From Desulfatitalea sp. BRH_c12 (GTDB lineage Bacteria > Desulfobacterota > Desulfobacteria > Desulfobacterales > Desulfosarcinaceae), in NCBI GenBank assembly GCA_000961655.1, contig LADR01000018.1:62001-126000 (forward strand): a stretch of DNA of 64,000 nucleotides, read 5' to 3'. Shown piece by piece: positions 17,867 through 26,301 of the stretch (position 1 is its first letter; each line of letters begins with the position of its first letter). A program made the translations under genes and the position numbers. Under the pieces are notes generated by a model that was not told the DNA's origin, ran no database searches, and worked only from the letters and a program-made list of their open reading frames with translations.

Positions 17867-18991
17867 ATGGCACCTAATTCGCTGCGTTCCATTCAGAATT
17901 TCGGGCAGAGCATCTGGCTCGATTACATCCGCCGCCAGATGATAGAGGACGGCGAATTGAAGCGTTTGATCGAGCGCGATGGCTTGCGAGGGGTCACTTC
18001 CAATCCGGCGATATTCGAAGAGGTGATCGCCCACAGCGGCGATTACGATGCGGATATTCGCGCCATGTCCCGTGAGGGACGCTCGGTGGAAGAAATTTAC
18101 GAGACCCTGACCATCAAGGATATCGGAATGGCGGCCGATCAGCTACGTCCGCTGTATGAACATTCCGATGGCAAATACGGGTTCGCCAGTCTGGAGGTCG
18201 ATCCGCGCCTGGCCTACGATGCGGACGGCACCCTGGCCGAGGCGCGCCGGCTCTGGCAGGCGCTCAAACGGCCCAACGTCATGATCAAGGTGCCGGCCAC
18301 CGATGCGGGCATGGTTGTCTTTCCCCAGCTGATCAGCGAGGGGATCAATGTCAATATCACGCTGCTGTTCGGTTTGCCGCGCTACCGGCAAGTGGCCGAA
18401 GCTTACCTCGAAGGGCTCGAAAGGCGGGCGCATGCGGATCTCCCGATCGATCGCATCACTTCATCGGCCAGCTTCTTTGTGAGCCGGATCGATGTATGGA
18501 TCGATGGCATGCTCAAACGCATTGCGGAAAACCATGCGGAAAACGCCGCTGCGATCGAGGCGGTTTATGGCCAGGTGGCCATTGCAAGCGCCAAATTGGC
18601 CTACCAGATCTACAAGGATCTGTTCGAAGGCAAACGGTTCGAACGCCTGCGTCTCATGGGCGCCCATCCGCAACGCCTGTTGTGGGCGAGCACCAGCACC
18701 AAGGAACCGGAGTTCAGCGATATCAAATACGTCGAGGCGTTGATCGGCCCTGACACGATCAACACCCTGCCCTGGGAAACCTTGAACGCCTATCGCGACC
18801 ACGGACAACCGCAACCGCGCTTGACCGAGGGCATAGATGGGGCCCGGCAGGTCCTTGATCTCCTGCCCGAGTTCGATATCGATCTCGAGCGCGTTACGCA
18901 CATGCTCGAAGAACAGGGTGTGGAAAAATTTGTTCAACCGCACGATCGTCTCCTGGAAACCATCGCCAAGGCGCGCGCTGACGCCTTGTAG
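17867..18991 (+). CDS. tal: Transaldolase, long (~374 aa) form
   Basis: This cytoplasmic 374-residue enzyme transfers a dihydroxyacetone unit from sedoheptulose 7-phosphate to glyceraldehyde 3-phosphate. GVTSNPAIF (about 42-50) and the Schiff-base Lys141 in VMIKVPAT identify the family. ITSSASFFVSRID (about 200) is a second signature. The length and the extended C-terminus match the transaldolase type of cyanobacteria and actinobacteria rather than E. coli TalB. The start is ATG 17867 after GGGAGGAG; an upstream frame from 17723 only overlaps rpiB. Confidence 0.9.
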   Translation: MAPNSLRSIQNFGQSIWLDYIRRQMIEDGELKRLIERDGLRGVTSNPAIFEEVIAHSGDYDADIRAMSREGRSVEEIYETLTIKDIGMAADQLRPLYEHSDGKYGFASLEVDPRLAYDADGTLAEARRLWQALKRPNVMIKVPATDAGMVVFPQLISEGINVNITLLFGLPRYRQVAEAYLEGLERRAHADLPIDRITSSASFFVSRIDVWIDGMLKRIAENHAENAAAIEAVYGQVAIASAKLAYQIYKDLFEGKRFERLRLMGAHPQRLLWASTSTKEPEFSDIKYVEALIGPDTINTLPWETLNAYRDHGQPQPRLTEGIDGARQVLDLLPEFDIDLERVTHMLEEQGVEKFVQPHDRLLETIAKARADAL

Positions 18992-19747
18992 GTGTGGTTC
19001 AGACGCTCAGCTATAGGACGCATCCGACGGCGCCGTTCATTTGAACCGCGCCGTCGCCTTCTGACCACAGAGGATGCCGCTCAAGCGTTGCTGCATTCTC
19101 ACCATTTTTTTACCTTCCGGATAGTTGCCACCTTCAAAGCAATGCCTGGCCAGTTTTATTATGCCTAAGGATTTTTTTTGAATAGTCTATCAACGGCGGA
19201 AGGTCTATTTCGAGCGTGTCCCACCCGCCGCCCTAGCACAATGCCCCGTTTCACCCGCAGGGTGGAACCTTGTGTTCCCCGCGTCCAACCCAGATGCATC
19301 TGTGCCAACGGCTGTATCCCATCGCATGCACCGGGCGAACACAAAGTTCGCCCGGTGCAGCTTGTACGAGGACTATTCAAATGGCAGATGTCGACTTTTT
19401 ACGATATCATCAGCTTTATTGCTTCCATTCAGCTGAATTGAAGGTTAAATTATTTTGTGATAAAAAAACCCCGGGGATCCGGTGGTGGGTGGCCCACGCC
19501 ACCCTCCATTCGATATCACCTCTTCCGCGCCAATCCCGAAAGCGGGCTCAAAATTGAATCTCATGAAAGAAGACTACTATGAGCAGGAACAGAAATGGTG
19601 GATGCCAAAGCCGTTTTCGATTCTCGCGCATAGATATGGACCACTTTCAGGCAAATCAATGAACGAACCATTGCCACTGACGAGACCGTTGCGGCGGCTT
19701 GCGCATGGTTTGCATTAAGCGATAACGTCAACCCAAAGGAGGAGAAT
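18992..19747. other. Repeat-bearing intergenic region, no convincing gene
   Basis: This 756-bp gap has no ORF with recognisable homology or a good ribosome site. It holds a degraded REP doublet of the GGGCGAACCTTGTGTTCGCCC family: the left arm near 19257-19284 (GGGTGGAACCTTGTGTTCCCC) and the right palindrome CCGGGCGAACACAAAGTTCG at about 19328. A short frame at 19561-19718 (KEDYYEQEQKWW...) has no support. A strong AAAGGAGGAG sits just before the next gene. Confidence 0.5.
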
Positions 19748-20563
19748 ATGGGGCCGTCACTTGACTGGAAGATCCCGAGCGAAGCGGTCGGAACACTTTT
19801 TGTGCGCGAGTGGCCCAATGATAAGGCCACCTGGACCGCGCTTTTGGCGCATGGGTACGGCGAGCACATCGGACGTTACGGCCACGTGGCCGAGGCGCTC
19901 CGTTCGGCCGGCGCGGCGGTGGTCGGCCCGGACCATCAAGGACACGGCCGCTCCGACGGCGAGAGGGCAACGATCATTGATTTCGAAACAGTCGTGTCCG
20001 ACCTGCACGATGCTGCCATCCGCATGACGGCCAAATATTCCGGGTTGCCCACGGTGCTCATCGGTCACTCCATGGGCGGCATGATCGCGGCACGCTACGC
20101 CCAGCGCTACGGCAGCGAACTGGCTGCACTGGTGCTGTCCGGACCGATGTTCGGCAGCCGCGCAGTGCTCGAGCAGCTTCTGGCAATGGATCCGATTCCC
20201 GATATTCCGCTCGATCCGGCCACGTTGTCGCGCGATCCGGCGGTCGGGCATGCCTATGCCGACGATCCACTGGTGTGGCACGGACCGTTCAAGGCACCCA
20301 CCCTGCGGGCCATGCTCCGGATGATGGATACGATCAAAGCTGCAAGCGCGCCGGGCGATCTGCCGATGCTGTGGCTTCACGGCGCAATGGATCCCCTGGT
20401 GCCCATGGCCGAGACACGTCCGATGATGCAACATCTGCGCGGAAGGCATTACGAGGAAAAGATCTATGCCGGCGCCATGCACGAAGTATTCAACGAAACA
20501 AACAAGAATGAAACTATCGCCGATGTGATCGATTTTGTGCGACGGCACCTTCTCGCGAAGTAA
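19748..20563 (+). CDS. Alpha/beta hydrolase, monoacylglycerol lipase-like
   Basis: This 271-residue soluble serine hydrolase has the oxyanion-hole motif LLAHGYGEHIGRYGHVA, which is close to monoglyceride lipase HGxGEHxxRY. The nucleophile is Ser108 in IGHSMGG. The acid is in LHGAMDPLVP and the His in YAGAMHEVFNE. The conserved PDHQGHGRSDGERA block also matches the lysophospholipase/monoacylglycerol lipase group. It has no signal peptide. It is alone on the plus strand between repeat-rich gaps and convergent with hflKC. Substrate is inferred from family only. Confidence 0.85.
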   Translation: MGPSLDWKIPSEAVGTLFVREWPNDKATWTALLAHGYGEHIGRYGHVAEALRSAGAAVVGPDHQGHGRSDGERATIIDFETVVSDLHDAAIRMTAKYSGLPTVLIGHSMGGMIAARYAQRYGSELAALVLSGPMFGSRAVLEQLLAMDPIPDIPLDPATLSRDPAVGHAYADDPLVWHGPFKAPTLRAMLRMMDTIKAASAPGDLPMLWLHGAMDPLVPMAETRPMMQHLRGRHYEEKIYAGAMHEVFNETNKNETIADVIDFVRRHLLAK

Positions 20564-20578
20564 GGTGGAAGTGGTTGC

Positions 20579-20685
20579 ACCCGGAGGGGCGAACCTTGTG
20601 TTCGCCCGCGTCCGACGCACGGCATTCCGGGCGAACGACATATCGACATCGCTCGATCCGGGCGAACACAAAGGTGGACTGGCGA
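20579..20685. repeat. REP doublet, GGGCGAACC-TTGTG-TTCGCCC family
   Basis: The left palindrome GGGGCGAACCTTGTGTTCGC (from about 20585) and the right arm CCGGGCGAACACAAAGGTGG (from about 20658) are in inverted orientation. A related pair lies in the 18992-19747 gap, and a hairpin of this type is inside the MITE at 6058. It sits between the convergent ends of the hydrolase and hflC and could end transcription from both sides. Confidence 0.55.
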
Positions 20686-20747
20686 CTGGTGCGGAGCCGC
20701 AGAGGCGCAGGGCGGTCGAATGCATCCGCCCTGCGCGCAATTATCAT

Positions 20748-21728
20748 TTATCGCGCTCTTGCGGAACCTGAAGGCCCACTGTCGGGGGCGGCGCGTTTGA
20801 GATAGCGGTAGAAATCACTGTCCGTCGTCATGATCACGGTGGTTTTCTCAGGCCGTTCCCGAAGGACTTCCAGGGTTCTCAGGAACGCATAGAATTCAGG
20901 ATCGCGATTGTAGGCGCGGCCATATATCTGAGTCGCTTCGGCATCGGCGCCGCCCTGCGTCTCCTGCACCTTGCGATAGGCGGTCGAGCGGATCTGGCGC
21001 AGTTCTTTTTCCATCTCGCCCAGAATTTCCGCGCTGCGCCCCTCGCCTTCCGACCGAAACTGCGCGGCGACGCGTTTGCGCTCGGAGATCATGCGATCAT
21101 AAACGCGTTCACGAACACTCTCGACATAATCGAGACGCTTGATGCGCACATCCACCAGTTCTATGCCGTATTGCGGGATGATTTTACGCGCTTCGTTCAA
21201 AATCGTGCGCGTGATCTCCTGGCGTCCGCGCGTGATCTCCTTCTTCAATTCTTTTTCCTGCTCCTCGGCAACTTCTTCGAGTTTCTCCTGTTCGGGCACT
21301 TCCCAGGACGAACTGCGCACAAGTTCGACCAGTTCACTGCTCGACACCTGATCGCGCACCACCGAATCGATGATGTCGTTCAGACGCGATTGCGCACCCT
21401 CCTCGGAGGCGACATTTTCAAGAAATGTGCGCGCATCGGAGATACGCCAGCGCGCAGTCGTATCGACCCAGATAAATTCACGCCCCTTGGTGGGAATCTG
21501 GTTGGGATCGCCATCCCACACCAGGAGCCGCTTTTCGAAGCGACGCACATCCTGTACGAAAGGTAATTTGACATGCAGACCGGCTTCGGTCACCGTTTCG
21601 CCGACTGGCCGCCCGAACTGCACGATGACAGCCTGCCACCCCTCTTCCAGGGTGTAGAATGCGCTGTAGAGAACCACCAGAACGATCACCACGGCACCGA
21701 CGAGCACTGTTTTAAGCGTGTTGTTCAT
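20748..21728 (-). CDS. hflC: HflC, FtsH protease modulator (SPFH family)
   Basis: This 326-residue protein has one N-terminal membrane helix (about 7-26), an SPFH/band-7 domain (VDTTARWRISDARTFLENV) and a long coiled coil rich in Glu and Arg (about 150-270). With HflK it forms a large membrane cage around FtsH and modulates its proteolysis. It begins 3 bp after the hflK stop, with GGAGG in the end of hflK, so the two are co-translated. Confidence 0.92.
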   Translation of the reverse strand: MNNTLKTVLVGAVVIVLVVLYSAFYTLEEGWQAVIVQFGRPVGETVTEAGLHVKLPFVQDVRRFEKRLLVWDGDPNQIPTKGREFIWVDTTARWRISDARTFLENVASEEGAQSRLNDIIDSVVRDQVSSSELVELVRSSSWEVPEQEKLEEVAEEQEKELKKEITRGRQEITRTILNEARKIIPQYGIELVDVRIKRLDYVESVRERVYDRMISERKRVAAQFRSEGEGRSAEILGEMEKELRQIRSTAYRKVQETQGGADAEATQIYGRAYNRDPEFYAFLRTLEVLRERPEKTTVIMTTDSDFYRYLKRAAPDSGPSGSARAR

Positions 21729-21731
21729 GGT

Positions 21732-22766
21732 CTATTTTCCTCCTTGGGTCACCGTCGGATTGCCCGTACCGAGCGGCAGCCAGGGCACCAATGCTTTCTG
21801 GTCGTCATCGACAACATAAATACCCTTGATATCGGCCAGGTACTCACCCATGGCCTCCAGGTACATGCGTCTGCGGGTCACTTCGGGAGCCTGCTGGTAT
21901 TCGTTAAAAATGGCCTCGAACCGGTTCGCTTCGCCCTTGGCGCGGTTTACACGCGCCTGAGCATAACCTTCGGCCTGAGAGATCTCCTGCTGGGCCACGC
22001 CACGCGCTTTGGGAATTTCCCGGTTGGCCTGTTCCTGCGCCTGGTTGATCGTGCGTTCCTTGTCCTGGCGCGCCTCGTTGACCTCGTTGAAAGCCGGTCT
22101 GACTTTTTCGGGCGGGGTGACATCCTGCAATTCGATCGTCACCAGGCGCACCCCCGTTTCATAGTCCGCCAGGATTTTCTGGATCTCTTCTCTGGCTTCA
22201 GTGGCCACTTCCACGCGATCGACCGTCAACACATCGCTGCCGAGGCGATTGCCGACCACGCGCCGCATAACCGCCTCTGTGATGTCACGGATCGTTTTAG
22301 GGGTGTCGCGCACATAGAACAAAAAGCGAATCGGGTCCTCGATGCGATACTGAAGGATCCACTGCACATCGATGACATTCAGATCGCCGGTCAGCATCAG
22401 GGATTCTTCCTTATTGGAATCGCCTGCATTATAGCGAGTGCGGCCGCCGGGAATGGTATCGATGGTCCGGAAGCCGAATTCTTCTTTAAGCACCCGTGCG
22501 GTAGGCACCAGGCGCACGGTTTCGATCCCCAACGGCAATTTAAAATGCAAGCCCGGAGGAGCGGAACGCACCACTTTGCCGAAACGCTGCACCACGCCCG
22601 TCTCCTGGGGCTGGACCGTGAACCAGCTGGTCCCGGCAAGGATCAGCACGGCCAGGGCTGCAATCATAATGATGGGAATGCTTTTGTTCTTTTGCACATA
22701 TTTCCTGAATTTCTCGATCATTTCCTCCAATGAGGGACCGCCTGAAGGCGGGGGCCATTGCTGCAT
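21732..22766 (-). CDS. hflK: HflK, FtsH protease modulator (SPFH family)
   Basis: This 344-residue partner of HflC has a short Pro/Gly-rich cytoplasmic start (QQWPPPSGGPSLEEM), one membrane helix (about 32-50), an SPFH domain and a coiled coil. The stretches QYRIEDPIRFLF and VARQ-like AQEQANREIPKARG support HflK over a generic stomatin. The C-terminal tail is short. It is the first gene of the hflKC operon. The 240 bp upstream (22767-23006) contain no gene and presumably the promoter. Confidence 0.92.
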   Translation of the reverse strand: MQQWPPPSGGPSLEEMIEKFRKYVQKNKSIPIIMIAALAVLILAGTSWFTVQPQETGVVQRFGKVVRSAPPGLHFKLPLGIETVRLVPTARVLKEEFGFRTIDTIPGGRTRYNAGDSNKEESLMLTGDLNVIDVQWILQYRIEDPIRFLFYVRDTPKTIRDITEAVMRRVVGNRLGSDVLTVDRVEVATEAREEIQKILADYETGVRLVTIELQDVTPPEKVRPAFNEVNEARQDKERTINQAQEQANREIPKARGVAQQEISQAEGYAQARVNRAKGEANRFEAIFNEYQQAPEVTRRRMYLEAMGEYLADIKGIYVVDDDQKALVPWLPLGTGNPTVTQGGK

Positions 22767-23006
22767 GTTTAAACTCCTTCTGAAGGTGAGATTTCACGTT
22801 AGGGTTATCAGGTGAAGGAAAACGCCACGACATTCACACACAAGCGTTTTCCGTCAGGTAAGCATTTGCTCAATACCCTTTGCGAAGAGGAGAGTAGATT
22901 ATGACACAACCCCCTCTATGAAGTCAAACAGGAGAGCACATCGATCGCCTGGGTATTTCCCCTCAGGGGTGTGCCAATTGAAGGAGAAGATCAGCATGAC
23001 GTCAAC

Positions 23007-24140
23007 TTATGGATTTTCGAGTTCGATCTTGTTCGAGAGGAATTTAAGCATGTCCTTTAACGCGATAATGCCGGTCAACTGACCTTTGTCCACGACCATC
23101 AGGCGACTGACATCGTTCTGGTTCATGCGCGCCAAGGCCTGGACCGCATCGGCCTGGGGCTCGATGGTATTTTCCTGTGAACAGGGTCGCATCAGACTTT
23201 TCACGGAGGTGCTGGCCCACTTTTCCTTCTCTATCGTGCGCACATCCTGCAAGCGGATACAGCCGATCAAGCGGCCTTCAGGGTCGACAACCGGATACAT
23301 TTTGAAGTGATATTTGTAGAAGTAATCGTCGACCAGCCGGTCCAGCGGCAGCGCAGGCGAGAGGGTTACCGGGTCATGGGTCATGAAGCGTTCCAGCGGT
23401 TCACCTTCCAGTGCCTTGCGCGCAACCAACTGCTGGTAGGAGGCCCTGGCCGCGCCTTGCAGAAACATGCCGATGAGAAAAAACCACATCCCTCCGATGA
23501 AATTGCCGTACAGCACCCTGATGACCCCCAATAGGATCAAGAAGACGCCGAAACCGGCGCCGATCGAAGCCGAAACACGCGTTGCCCAGCGCAGGTTCTT
23601 TTTATAGTGCCACAATATGGCTCGCAGGATCCTGCCGCCATCCAGGGGATAGGCCGGAATCAGATTGAATATGGCCAGAGCGATATTGATAAAAGCCAGG
23701 TATCCGATGACACCGTTAAACGCTATCGGCCAACCGCCGGCCATCCCGGCCGCATACACCCCGTAAAAGGAAATCGCCAGTGCGATGCTGGCGAGCGGGC
23801 CGGCGATGGCCATCCAAAATTCCGTTTTGGCATTGGGAGGTTCGTCGCCCATCTGGGCGATGCCACCGAAAATGAACAGCGTGATGCCGCGCATGGGCAA
23901 CCCCATCCGGCGCGCCACCACAGAATGGGCGAATTCATGGAGTATGATCGAGGCAAACAGCCCTAAAGCGCCGGTCACACCCATGATCCAATAGGACTGC
24001 GAGGACAGATCCTTGAATTGCAGGGGAAAATACCCCACGGAAAGCGACCACGTAATCAGAACGGCCAATATGACCCAACTCAGATCGATGCTGACTTCAA
24101 AGCCGGACAATCGAAAAAGTTTCCATTTTTTTCCGAACAT
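23007..24140 (-). CDS. Site-2-protease family zinc metalloprotease with CBS domains
   Basis: This 377-residue membrane protein has the HEFAH motif (H68, E69, H72) in its second membrane helix and NLIPAYPLDGGR (near 180), the third zinc ligand region of S2P enzymes. About five to six membrane helices are followed by two CBS domains (about 245-370), which suggests control by adenine nucleotides. Such enzymes cleave substrates inside the membrane. The start is ATG 24140 (MFGKKWK), with a GGGGGAAAG site; the frame remains open to 24221, but that extension has no membrane or family features. The substrate is unknown. Confidence 0.85.
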   Translation of the reverse strand: MFGKKWKLFRLSGFEVSIDLSWVILAVLITWSLSVGYFPLQFKDLSSQSYWIMGVTGALGLFASIILHEFAHSVVARRMGLPMRGITLFIFGGIAQMGDEPPNAKTEFWMAIAGPLASIALAISFYGVYAAGMAGGWPIAFNGVIGYLAFINIALAIFNLIPAYPLDGGRILRAILWHYKKNLRWATRVSASIGAGFGVFLILLGVIRVLYGNFIGGMWFFLIGMFLQGAARASYQQLVARKALEGEPLERFMTHDPVTLSPALPLDRLVDDYFYKYHFKMYPVVDPEGRLIGCIRLQDVRTIEKEKWASTSVKSLMRPCSQENTIEPQADAVQALARMNQNDVSRLMVVDKGQLTGIIALKDMLKFLSNKIELENP

Positions 24141-24257
24141 ACGCTTTCCCCCTCTGGGAGAAAGTAAGGCCCTCCTAAGACGATCTCCATACCGTCTAAG
24201 GAGTATTCGCGCGCCGGGCAACCATTATCGCCGCAGCCGAGTTTTAACCGGCAGTCG

Positions 24258-25421
24258 CTATACAGAAAGCGCCCAACTTGCACTGATTTCGGTGCCCTGC
24301 CCCCTGGCCGAGGCGAGCGCAAAGAGGCCACCGGACAACGCGACCCGTTCGCGCATGGTGGTCAGGCCCAGTCCTGTATTTGAGCTTGCCTGGTTGAGAA
24401 CGGCGTCCACATCGAAGCCGATGCCATCGTCACGGATAGACAGATCGAGACGGCCGTCGGTCTCTTTTAGAACAATACTGACCCGGGCCGCGGTATTGTG
24501 TTTGGCGGCATTGTGAACGGCTTCCTGGATGACGCGGAAGATGACGATTTTCAATTGCGCAGGTATGACGTCTTCCCGGACAGCAATTTCTTTATGCATC
24601 GTAAGACCGCTGTATACCGGACCGAACCGATCCTGAAACCAGTCGATGGCGGCGATCACGCCTTGCGTGTCGAGCACCGGCGGACGCAGGTTCACCATGA
24701 TGCGGCGCACCTCGTCGATCGTCTGCCGCACCATCTGCACCAACCTGGTCAAGGAATCCTGCACAGCTTTGTCGGACACCGATTCGCGCAGGTACTCGAG
24801 GGTGAATTTGACGGCGCTCAACGAGGAACCGAGGCTGTCATGCAACTCCGCCGCGATACGTTTGCGCTCCTCCTCCTGGGCGGTCAATATCCGGGCGGAA
24901 AGGGCGCGCAATTCTTCTTCAGAGGTCCGCAGCGCCTGGTTGGTCCGTTCCAGCGACGCGGTGCGTTCGCGCACCCGCGATTCGAGAACATCATTGGCGG
25001 ATTGCAACGCTTCGGCCATACCTTCAGTGACCATTCGCTGCCGGGCGAGTTCGAGGAATACGGATGCTTTGCCCAGAAGAATGTTCGGATGATAGGGTTT
25101 GACGATAAAATCGACCGCACCCGCTTTATAGCCTCGGGAAACATAACACTCCTCGTGGTACACGGCGGAGAGAAAAATGACCGGCAAGTTGCGTGTCCGC
25201 TCCTGGCTCCGCAGCAGCTCGGCCAGTTCATACCCATCCATTGCGGGCATCTGCACATCGAGGATGGCCAGGGCGAATTCGTGGTTTAAAGAAGCGATCA
25301 AAGCTTCGTTGCCGCTGGTGGCCTTGATCACCGTGACATCGAGGTCGCCGAGGATTTGCTCAAGAGCAAACAAGTTCTCAGGCTTGTCATCGACGATCAA
25401 TATTTTCAGTTGATGCGTCAT
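24258..25421 (-). CDS. Response regulator fused to HisKA_3-type histidine kinase
   Basis: This 387-residue cytoplasmic protein begins with a receiver domain (phospho-acceptor Asp55 in AILDVQMPAMDG, and Lys in FIVKPYHPN). A coiled coil (about 130-180) follows, then the NarL-partner type dimerisation helix with His194 in IAAELHDSLGSS. The HATPase domain has VIQEAVHNAAKHN, RDDGIGFD and GLGLTTMRERV. It could take phosphate from the hybrid kinase encoded upstream and pass it to an unlinked LuxR-type regulator. It is last of a three-gene operon. Confidence 0.88.
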   Translation of the reverse strand: MTHQLKILIVDDKPENLFALEQILGDLDVTVIKATSGNEALIASLNHEFALAILDVQMPAMDGYELAELLRSQERTRNLPVIFLSAVYHEECYVSRGYKAGAVDFIVKPYHPNILLGKASVFLELARQRMVTEGMAEALQSANDVLESRVRERTASLERTNQALRTSEEELRALSARILTAQEEERKRIAAELHDSLGSSLSAVKFTLEYLRESVSDKAVQDSLTRLVQMVRQTIDEVRRIMVNLRPPVLDTQGVIAAIDWFQDRFGPVYSGLTMHKEIAVREDVIPAQLKIVIFRVIQEAVHNAAKHNTAARVSIVLKETDGRLDLSIRDDGIGFDVDAVLNQASSNTGLGLTTMRERVALSGGLFALASARGQGTEISASWALSV

Positions 25422-25460
25422 TAAAAACTCCCCATCGTTTCCAAACTTTTATTAAAAGGA

Positions 25461-26300
25461 TCACCTGAAATTACGCACCGCCAACCGCTGAAATATACGG
25501 GCCGGTCCGTCAATGCTCCGATAAGAATGGCGGTCATCCGAAAAAAGAATATCTTCATTGGTTCCCAAGCATAAAAAACCGCCATGCACCAAGCTTTCCG
25601 TAAACACTCCAAGGACCCGGTTTTGCAGTTCCCGTTCGAAATAGATCATGACGTTCCGGCAGAAAACCAGGTGCATGTCGCTGAACACCCCGTCCGTCAC
25701 CAGGTTGTGATTGGCAAACACCACATTGTTTTTCAGGGCCGGCGCGATCGCCGCCGAGTCGTATCTGGCATGATAGTAGTCGGAAAACGAGCCGGTGCCG
25801 CCCGCCTGCTGGTAGTTTCCGGCATACTTGCGCAAGGCTTCAACGGGGTATACGCCGATTTTGGCCTTTTCCAGGGCGGCGTCGTTGAAATCGGTGGCAA
25901 AAAGGGTCGTGCGGTCATACAGCCCCTCCTCTTTCAATATGATGGCCAGGGAGTAGGCTTCCTCACCGGTGGCGCATCCCGCCACCCAAATGCGGATGAA
26001 TGGAAAGGTCCGCAAAAAGGGGATCACTTCCTGCCGCAGCTTGCGGAAGACAAAGGGGTCGCGGAACATTTCCGTCACGGTGATCGACAGTTCGTGGAGC
26101 AGAGTTTCGAAAAGCTCCTCGTTGTGAAGTATTTCCGGAATCAGCGTCGATATGCAGCCATCCTTGCGCCGCTCGACATACTGTTTAATCCGCCGCCGGA
26201 TGTGGCTCTTCGAATAGCCCCGAAAATCATGACCATAACGACGGTAAATGGCTTCGATCAGCAGGTCGAGCGCTATGTTTTCGATATCTTCTTTTTCCAT
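25461..26300 (-). CDS. CheR-type protein-glutamate methyltransferase
   Basis: This 279-residue protein has the CheR N-terminal helical domain (RYGHDFRGYSKSHIRRRI) and the SAM-binding domain with IWVAGCATGEEAYSLAI (about 105-120). The end carries the NVMIYFERELQ block. Classical CheR methylates chemoreceptors, but no receptor or CheB lies nearby. In this operon it sits between two kinases, so it may act on the hybrid kinase, which has a 4-helix-bundle sensor and HAMP like a chemoreceptor. That target is an inference. The start lies 1 bp after the preceding stop. Confidence 0.88.
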   Translation of the reverse strand: MEKEDIENIALDLLIEAIYRRYGHDFRGYSKSHIRRRIKQYVERRKDGCISTLIPEILHNEELFETLLHELSITVTEMFRDPFVFRKLRQEVIPFLRTFPFIRIWVAGCATGEEAYSLAIILKEEGLYDRTTLFATDFNDAALEKAKIGVYPVEALRKYAGNYQQAGGTGSFSDYYHARYDSAAIAPALKNNVVFANHNLVTDGVFSDMHLVFCRNVMIYFERELQNRVLGVFTESLVHGGFLCLGTNEDILFSDDRHSYRSIDGPARIFQRLAVRNFR

Positions 26301-26301
26301 C

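Noticed and set aside
19561-19718. Small plus-strand ORF before the hydrolase
   Set aside because: No family, weak start and no conserved pattern; the gap is rich in repeats.
21573-22733. 386-residue plus-strand frame antisense to hflK
   Set aside because: It is a shadow of hflK: no family features, no ribosome site, and hflK/hflC are clearly real on the other strand.
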